This document shows positions 59,524 through 64,000 of a stretch of 64,000 nt of DNA, in pieces. The position numbers and the translations under genes are program-made. The notes under the pieces are model-generated. The model was not told the origin of the DNA and did no database searches. It saw only the letters and a program-made list of their open reading frames with translations. This stretch comes from JBMNCQ01 sp049366715 (lineage in GTDB: Bacteria; Bacillota; Peptococcia; Peptococcales; BICA1-8). The stretch covers positions 193,473 through 257,472 of the forward strand of contig JBMNCQ010000054.1 of the NCBI GenBank assembly GCA_049366715.1. Reading direction: 5' to 3'. Numbering within the stretch: the first letter of the stretch is position 1; every line of letters begins with the position of its first letter.

Positions 59524-60207
59524 ATGTCCACCATTGAAATTGCCAAATACATCGATCACACTGCTTTAAAACCTCAAACTTCCGAACAGGAAATTATTGA
59601 ACTGTGCAGGGAAGCAAAACAATATGGCTTTGCGGCTGTGTGTGTAAACCCCTGGTATGTGAATTTAGCCGCTAAGCTCCTCATTGGTACGCAGGTAAAG
59701 ATAGCAGCAGTAGTAGGTTTTCCTTTAGGTGCAACGACTTCCGGGGTAAAAGTCTTTGAAGCCGGGCAGGCTTTTCAGGATGGTGCTCATGAAGTAGATA
59801 TGGTTATGAATATCGGAGCTTTAAAATCGGGAAAAGATGCGATAGTTCAAGAAGATATCCGGGCAGTAGTAAAGGCCGCTAAAAATGAAGTTCCCAAAAA
59901 GCTTGTTAAGGTTATCATTGAGACAAATTTACTGTCCCGTCAGGAAAAGATGACGGCCTGCAGGCTGGCTGTGGAAGCCGGCGCGGATTTTGTGAAGACC
60001 TCAACAGGTTTTAGCGGTGGCGGGGCTACAGTGGAAGATGTAAAGCTCATGCGGGAAGTGGCTGGGTCAAAAGCCTTAGTCAAGGCCTCCGGCGGGATAA
60101 AGGATTTAAAAACTGCGTTATCAATGATTGAGGCCGGGGCCTGCAGGATTGGAACGAGTTCCGGCTTAGCGATAATGGCGGAATTTCTTAAAGATGCCGG
60201 TTACTAA
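59524..60207 (+). CDS. deoC: Deoxyribose-phosphate aldolase
   Basis: A 227-residue class I aldolase that splits 2-deoxyribose 5-phosphate into glyceraldehyde 3-phosphate and acetaldehyde. The Schiff-base Lys is in FVKTSTGF, the second Lys in LVKASGGIK, and the proton-relay Asp in EVDMVMNIG. GGGAGG upstream of the ATG. Together with cdd nearby it belongs to nucleoside salvage, but it is not in the same operon. Confidence 0.97.
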   Translation: MSTIEIAKYIDHTALKPQTSEQEIIELCREAKQYGFAAVCVNPWYVNLAAKLLIGTQVKIAAVVGFPLGATTSGVKVFEAGQAFQDGAHEVDMVMNIGALKSGKDAIVQEDIRAVVKAAKNEVPKKLVKVIIETNLLSRQEKMTACRLAVEAGADFVKTSTGFSGGGATVEDVKLMREVAGSKALVKASGGIKDLKTALSMIEAGACRIGTSSGLAIMAEFLKDAGY

Positions 60208-60225
60208 AATTTTCAGGTGATATAA

Positions 60226-60879
60226 ATGAGAAATATAAAAATCTTAGTTGTTGAGCCTGACCTTCTTGTAAGGAAAGGCTTAATTGCTATCTTGAACCAG
60301 GAAGAAGATTTAGAAGTAATTGGTGAAGCGCAAAATGCCGGGGAAGCCCTGGATTTTATAAAGAATAATGATGTAGATGTTGTAGTAACAGAACTGTGGC
60401 TCCAGGATGAACACCATTCCTTGTTGGCAACCATTGGCAAACAATTTCCGGGGAAAACCAAAATTGTCGTACTGACTTCGTCCCAGGAAGCGAAGCATCT
60501 TTTTGATGCCATGCGTTTAGGTGCACAGGGCTACTTATTAAAAACGTTAGAACCTAAAATCTGGATAGAGGTTATTAGAAGCGTGGTAGCTGAAAATGAA
60601 CCGCTGGCATCCGGAATTGCCTGTGATATTCTGCGGCAGTTTGCCGAGCAACTGGCTAATGAAAAAAATGCCAAAACGGATTCTTTAACACAGCGGGAAA
60701 GAGAAATACTTCACCTTGTCACCCTGGGTCATACTAACCAGCAGATCGGCGGGATTCTAAATATTTCTCCCAACACTGTAAAAAATCATATCAAGAGGAT
60801 TAGCAATAAAGTCAATGTTGATAACAGGGCACATCTGGTGGCCTTTGGCGTAAGACACGGGTTTACTGTCAAAAAATAA
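60226..60879 (+). CDS. NarL/FixJ-type regulator with Glu at the phospho-acceptor site
   Basis: A 217-residue protein with a receiver-like domain (1-120) and a LuxR-type helix-turn-helix (about 148-210, LTQREREILHLVTLGHTNQQ). Aligned with the NarL family (PDVVLMDLRMPG), this protein reads VDVVVTELWLQD, so the phospho-acceptor Asp is Glu56. The acidic pocket is also altered (VVEPD in place of VDDH), while Thr (VLTSS) and Lys (YLLK) are kept. No kinase gene is adjacent. It is probably phosphorylation-independent or locked in an active-like state. It starts 18 nt after deoC. Confidence 0.9.
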   Translation: MRNIKILVVEPDLLVRKGLIAILNQEEDLEVIGEAQNAGEALDFIKNNDVDVVVTELWLQDEHHSLLATIGKQFPGKTKIVVLTSSQEAKHLFDAMRLGAQGYLLKTLEPKIWIEVIRSVVAENEPLASGIACDILRQFAEQLANEKNAKTDSLTQREREILHLVTLGHTNQQIGGILNISPNTVKNHIKRISNKVNVDNRAHLVAFGVRHGFTVKK

Positions 60880-60995
60880 ATTACCGGCTGACGAAAATCA
60901 GGATGTGTATGATAATAATTTTAGTCAAAGACTCGCAGGGCCGGCTATTTCTTATGGCCGGTCAAGGTCTGTATTATCAATAAGGATGCTAAATG

Positions 60996-61040
60996 ATAAT
61001 AGACCCCACTTATTTATGATAAATAAGTGGGGTCTATTAT
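60996..61040. terminator. Long perfect hairpin, probable terminator
   Basis: Arms of 21 bp (core AATAGACCCCACTTATTTA with its exact complement, loop TGA), followed by TTTTCCC. It is about 120 bp downstream of the regulator gene. The arms are far longer than a terminator needs. Just upstream, GCCGGC/GCCGGT could form a second small stem (about 60942-60964). Confidence 0.8.
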
Positions 61041-61065
61041 TTTCCCGGCAGCGCAATATACAGAA

Positions 61066-61089
61066 TTATTAGTACTTTTGTACTAATAA
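61066..61089. promoter_or_regulatory. Perfect 10-bp palindrome upstream of feoA
   Basis: TTATTAGTAC-TTTT-GTACTAATAA, 110 bp ahead of feoA. A single half site TTTAGTAC follows at about 61108. It looks like an operator for a dimeric regulator; no protein is assigned. Confidence 0.6.
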
Positions 61090-61163
61090 TTTGCTGAATA
61101 TCAGTGGAAATTTAGTACAATAACAGGCTTTTTAAATACCAAGCAATATAGTATGATATGAGT

Positions 61164-61182
61164 GTAAATGAAAATCATTATC
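61164..61182 (+). promoter_or_regulatory. Fur box of the feo operon
   Basis: GTAAATGAAAATCATTATC matches 16 of 19 positions of the classical Fur box GATAATGATAATCATTATC. It lies 18 bp before the feoA start and just after a TATGAT -10-like hexamer (61153-61158). Iron-loaded Fur bound here would block feoAB transcription. Confidence 0.85.
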
Positions 61183-61199
61183 AATAGAGGAGGAGCACC

Positions 61200-61418
61200 A
61201 TGGTTTTAGCCGATGTAAAGAGGGGTCAGACTTTTAAAATTTTATCTATTCCTAATGAGGTTGTGCGGGCCCAGGCAATTCGTTTTGGCATCGCTGAAGG
61301 GACAGTTGTGACCTGTGATGAGTTAATACCGGCAGGACCGGTAATTATTAAAAGAAATAAGCAGGAGATTGCTGTCGGATACGGTCTGGCAAAGGAAATC
61401 TTAGTAGAAGCGGTCTAA
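61200..61418 (+). CDS. feoA: FeoA-family protein
   Basis: A 72-residue SH3-like protein that assists FeoB in Fe2+ uptake. The pattern is LADVKRGQTFKILSIPNE, then RFGIAEGTVVTCDELIPAGP and VIIKRNKQEIAVGYGLAKEI. GAGGAGG precedes the ATG. It is under the Fur box above. A 300-bp gap with repeats separates it from feoB. Confidence 0.94.
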   Translation: MVLADVKRGQTFKILSIPNEVVRAQAIRFGIAEGTVVTCDELIPAGPVIIKRNKQEIAVGYGLAKEILVEAV

Positions 61419-61438
61419 CGGCTTACGGCTTACGGATT
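61418..61438. repeat. Three 7-nt tandem repeats after feoA
   Basis: ACGGCTT, ACGGCTT, ACGGATT: a short heptamer array beginning at the feoA stop codon. Confidence 0.6.
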
Positions 61439-61470
61439 ACTTGCAGATGTTTACTTCCCGTTAATAATTT

Positions 61471-61604
61471 GTGTCTGACAATTACTACTGGGTAAAGATT
61501 GTTGGTCTGATAGTACTTTGGGGTGAACATTGAGCGTCTGAAGATACTTCCGGGTAATATTTTTGTCGAATAATATTTTCCCTTGCAATGCTTGTGTCAG
61601 ACGG
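61471..61604. repeat. Degenerate 30-nt tandem repeats with GTCTGA core
   Basis: Three consecutive units of about 30-31 bp start at 61471, 61501 and 61532, each with a GTCTGA core, TACT in the middle and GGGT(A/G)A followed by ATT near the end. After them, GCAATGCTTGTGTCAGACG (61585-61603) carries the motif in reverse orientation and matches 59371-59389. The repeat fills most of the feoA-feoB gap (61419-61722), where no gene is seen. Confidence 0.65.
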
Positions 61605-61722
61605 AAAAGCTGGACCTATGAGTAAATTGTCGGACCCATTAGTTTACTCGTAAGTTGATCGCGGACATAGAACATTGCTTTTCTGCAATTCTGAATAATA
61701 CAGCGAAGAGGAAGTGATTAGC

Positions 61723-63699
61723 ATGGCCCATTGTCATGGTTCCAATATTAAAATAAATTTACCTGAGCACGGCCGGAAGATTGTTTTAGCCGGCAATCCT
61801 AATGTCGGCAAGTCGGTGTTTTTTAATGCTTTTACGGGAATGTATGTTGATGTTTCTAATTATCCCGGAACTACTTTAGATATTTCTTATGGCAGATTTG
61901 GTGAGGATATTGTGATAGATACTCCAGGTGTATATGGTATATCATCTTTCAACGATGAAGAAAGAATAGCCAGGGATGTAATCCTGGCGGCTGATTTGGT
62001 TGTAAATGTTATTGATGCCGTTCATCTGGAGAGAGATCTCTTCTTAACCCAGCAAATAATTGATACAGGTGTTCCTGTACTAATTGCTTTAAATATGGTG
62101 GATGATGCGCAAAAGCAAGGAATAAAAGTTGATGCCGATCTTTTAAGTCATTTATTAGGTGTACCTGTTATTGAGACTGTTGCAGTTCAGGGAAAGGGTC
62201 TGGATAAAGTTAAAGCAGGGCTCAATAAAGCAACTCCGGGGATCTCCAGTAATCCTGAATTACAGAAGATGCTTACGAAAATGAAAGCAAAGGTTGCCAG
62301 CCAGGGCGAAGCTCTTTTGGTATTGGAAGGAGATCCTGTTATCTCCGAACGGCATGGTTTAAAACCCGCCAAGCATCGCGAGGAGATTTATCTGATGCGC
62401 CGGGAAAGGGTTAATGATGTGGTAGGTCATGTAGTGACGGAAGTTAAGGAAGGAACAGATTTTAAAACGAAATTGGGCCGGTGGATGATTACTCCCCTTA
62501 CCGGAGTTCCTATTCTATTGTTTATGCTCTATTTAATGTATCAGGCCATTGGAGTTTTTGTAGCGCAAACTGTGGTAGGGATTACTGAAGAAACAATAAT
62601 GGTGGGCATGTATGAGCCATTTATGCAGGGAATAATAAGTAAATTTGTTCATTTAGAAAGTACTATCGGGTATATTCTGGCCGGAGAGTTCGGTGTATTG
62701 ACAATGACCGTCACTTATGTATTAGGTCTGTTAATGCCGCTGGTAGTAGGATTTTATTTCTTCCTGTCGGCCTTTGAGGATTCCGGTTATCTGCCGAGAC
62801 TAGCTGCCCTAACGGACAGAATGTTATCTATGGTAGGTCTGAATGGAAGGGCAATTATTCCGATGATTTTAGGCTTTGGCTGTGTCACTTTAGCTACTGT
62901 TGTTACCAGACTCCTGGGGTCGGTACGGGAGCGGAGAATTGCGATCTTTTTATTAGCTTTAGCAATACCCTGCTCAGCCCAGCTGGGCGTAATCGCAGGG
63001 ATGCTGGCTGGTTTAGGATGGATGTATATCACTCTTTATGTTGTTGTCATTTTTACCGTTATGGCCATTGTCGGGACATTATTGAACAGATTATTGCCGG
63101 GGAAATCTTCTGATTTGCTCATTGATTTACCGCCGTTAAGACTTCCGCGCATTGAAAATGTTCTTAAGAAAACTTTTACCAAGTCCTATGCTTTCTTAAA
63201 AGAGGCTACCCCTCTCTTTGCCATAGGTGCATTTTTGATTAGTATTTTAAATTTAACAGGGGCTTTAACAGCCATTCAGAACCTTCTGGCCCCCATTACC
63301 GTAGGCTGGCTGAATCTTCCTAAAGAAGCCTCAACGGCATTTGTGATGGGAATTGTCCGGCGTGACTTTGGGGCGGCAGGGCTGAGCGACTTAGCAATGG
63401 AGCCTCTGGCAACAGTTATAGCTTTAATCACAATAACCTTATTTGTCCCCTGTATTGCTGCTATCTTAGTATTGTTTAAAGAACGTAATAAACAGGAAGC
63501 GGCCCTTATGTGGTTTGGCTCTTTAGTAATTGCCTTTTTAGTGGGTGGAATCGTAAATAAATTAACCGGACTATTCGGGAGTGAAATTACAGGCGTTTGG
63601 TTTGCGATCTTTGTATTTCTAGGAGCGGCCGGTCTGACATCTGTGCTGACTAAAATCGGCAGAGGGGCTAAACTCAAAGCCCTTTCCCAGGAGGGATGA
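61723..63699 (+). CDS. feoB: Ferrous iron transporter FeoB
   Basis: A 658-residue Fe2+ transporter. The N-terminal GTPase has G1 AGNPNVGKSVFF, G3 DTPGVYGI and G4 ALNMVDDA; the helical GDI-like part follows to about 230. The membrane part has two GATE domains and a FeoB-associated Cys region. In the first GATE the usual GFGCNVPA is GFGCVTLATVVTR here, and the second Cys segment reads AIPCSAQLGV, so the invariant Cys are kept but the Pro-Ala is not. His-rich start (AHCHGSN). ATG 61723 is preferred to GTG 61714 (GAGGAAGTGA upstream). Confidence 0.94.
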   Translation: MAHCHGSNIKINLPEHGRKIVLAGNPNVGKSVFFNAFTGMYVDVSNYPGTTLDISYGRFGEDIVIDTPGVYGISSFNDEERIARDVILAADLVVNVIDAVHLERDLFLTQQIIDTGVPVLIALNMVDDAQKQGIKVDADLLSHLLGVPVIETVAVQGKGLDKVKAGLNKATPGISSNPELQKMLTKMKAKVASQGEALLVLEGDPVISERHGLKPAKHREEIYLMRRERVNDVVGHVVTEVKEGTDFKTKLGRWMITPLTGVPILLFMLYLMYQAIGVFVAQTVVGITEETIMVGMYEPFMQGIISKFVHLESTIGYILAGEFGVLTMTVTYVLGLLMPLVVGFYFFLSAFEDSGYLPRLAALTDRMLSMVGLNGRAIIPMILGFGCVTLATVVTRLLGSVRERRIAIFLLALAIPCSAQLGVIAGMLAGLGWMYITLYVVVIFTVMAIVGTLLNRLLPGKSSDLLIDLPPLRLPRIENVLKKTFTKSYAFLKEATPLFAIGAFLISILNLTGALTAIQNLLAPITVGWLNLPKEASTAFVMGIVRRDFGAAGLSDLAMEPLATVIALITITLFVPCIAAILVLFKERNKQEAALMWFGSLVIAFLVGGIVNKLTGLFGSEITGVWFAIFVFLGAAGLTSVLTKIGRGAKLKALSQEG

Positions 63700-63701
63700 T
63701 T

Positions 63702-63851
63702 ATGAAGTGCCCGCAATGCGGTTATGAAATAAAAGATAAGAATGAAGTACGCTGCCCCCGCTGTTTTAAAAGCTTGCTGCATAGCGGGGGATGTAGCGGC
63801 TGCGGTAAATGCTCCGGTTTTAAGAGCCGGATGCCGAAAAGCAGCACATAG
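63702..63851 (+). CDS. Small cysteine-rich (zinc-ribbon-like) protein after feoB
   Basis: A 49-residue protein read from the sequence: MKCPQCGYEIKDKNEVRCPR followed by CFKSLLHSGGCSGCGKC and a basic tail. It has a paired CxxC...CxxC zinc ribbon and a third CxxCxxC cluster. It begins 2 nt after the feoB stop and shares the GGAGGG site inside the feoB end. It occupies the position of FeoC in some operons but is not a winged-helix FeoC; the extra cysteines could bind Fe-S or Fe2+. Function is inferred from position only. Confidence 0.75.
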   Translation: MKCPQCGYEIKDKNEVRCPRCFKSLLHSGGCSGCGKCSGFKSRMPKSST

Positions 63852-63868
63852 CCGGGTAGTATCAGTAA

Positions 63869-63917
63869 AGTTTATAGTTTATAGTTTAAAGTTGATAGTT
63901 GATAGTTTGTAGTTGAT
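63869..63917. repeat. Seven 7-nt tandem repeats downstream of feo operon
   Basis: AGTTTAT, AGTTTAT, AGTTTAA, AGTTGAT, AGTTGAT, AGTTTGT, AGTTGAT. The unit drifts along the array from AGTTTAT to AGTTGAT. Confidence 0.85.
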
Positions 63918-63950
63918 ACATTACCGCAGAATTCGGCTATAATGCGGTAG

Positions 63951-64000
63951 AGAACAGAGAACAGAGAACAGAGAACAGAGAACAGAGAACAGAGAACAGA
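63951..64000. repeat. Perfect AGAACAG heptamer array running off the window
   Basis: Seven perfect AGAACAG units plus one base at the end of the window; the array continues beyond it. On the complementary strand the unit is CTCTGTT in another phase, the same as in the array at 4507-4548. Confidence 0.92.

Noticed and set aside
61471..61604. CRISPR array in the feoA-feoB gap
   Set aside because: Repeat units are degenerate and contiguous, with no constant repeat and variable spacer structure.

Overview
The window comes from a low-to-moderate G+C Gram-positive bacterium, most likely a spore-forming anaerobe of the Clostridia (Peptococcaceae/Desulfitobacteria type). Evidence: DnaK lacks the N-terminal insert of proteobacterial DnaKs; the gene order follows the Bacillota heat-shock/yqf supercluster; sporulation-type genes yqfC and yqfD are present; ribosome binding sites are strong AGGAGG; GTG and TTG starts are common. 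This placement is an inference from gene content. Layout: (1) 1-8055 holds the chaperone and translation block: grpE (3' end), dnaK, dnaJ, prmA, rsmE, mtaB, hinT, rpsU and yqeY, closed by a clean terminator. (2) 8056-18800 holds an AcoR-like sigma-54 activator, a near-perfect -24/-12 promoter, and an acetoin-type 2-oxoacid dehydrogenase operon (E1 alpha, E1 beta, a PPC/DUF296 protein, a TRAP transporter, E2, E3). The TRAP genes look broken: the binding protein has one in-frame amber codon and the large permease has a one-base frameshift. (3) 18800-30300 is a rearranged accessory zone. It has an agr-type peptide quorum-sensing locus (separate membrane protein, GHKL kinase, AgrB protease, a 44-residue AgrD and a LytTR regulator), an exact 1,145-bp second copy of the agrD-regulator half, decayed secreted-protein genes, an insertion-sequence ATPase remnant, and several genes with homopolymer frameshifts. 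(4) 30300-40020 is a co-directional exopolysaccharide cluster: NodB-like/SGNH lipoprotein, DUF4358 lipoprotein, PilZ-glycosyltransferase, NodB-like/beta-sandwich protein, GH18, MBOAT O-acetyltransferase and DHHW/AlgJ-like protein. (5) 40020-57500 starts with a 13-copy heptad-repeat coiled-coil gene and then resumes the conserved supercluster: nfeD, floA, (DUF421, a frameshifted PAS kinase), yqfC, yqfD, phoH, pgpH, ybeY, dgkA, (CBS protein, DUF502, DUF3048), cdd, era. (6) 57500-64000 holds mgtE, deoC, an orphan NarL-type regulator with Glu in place of the phospho-acceptor Asp, and a Fur-box-controlled feoA-feoB operon ending in a small cysteine-rich protein. How it fits together: regions 2-4 are about 33 kb of accessory DNA inserted between yqeY and nfeD/floA, which are close neighbours in many Bacillota. 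The accessory DNA combines catabolism under sigma-54, peptide signalling and a probably c-di-GMP-controlled acetylated polysaccharide. Many intergenic gaps carry degenerate 7-nt tandem repeats, and the mgtE-feoB stretch carries a second, GTCTGA-containing repeat family; neither is explained by the genes.
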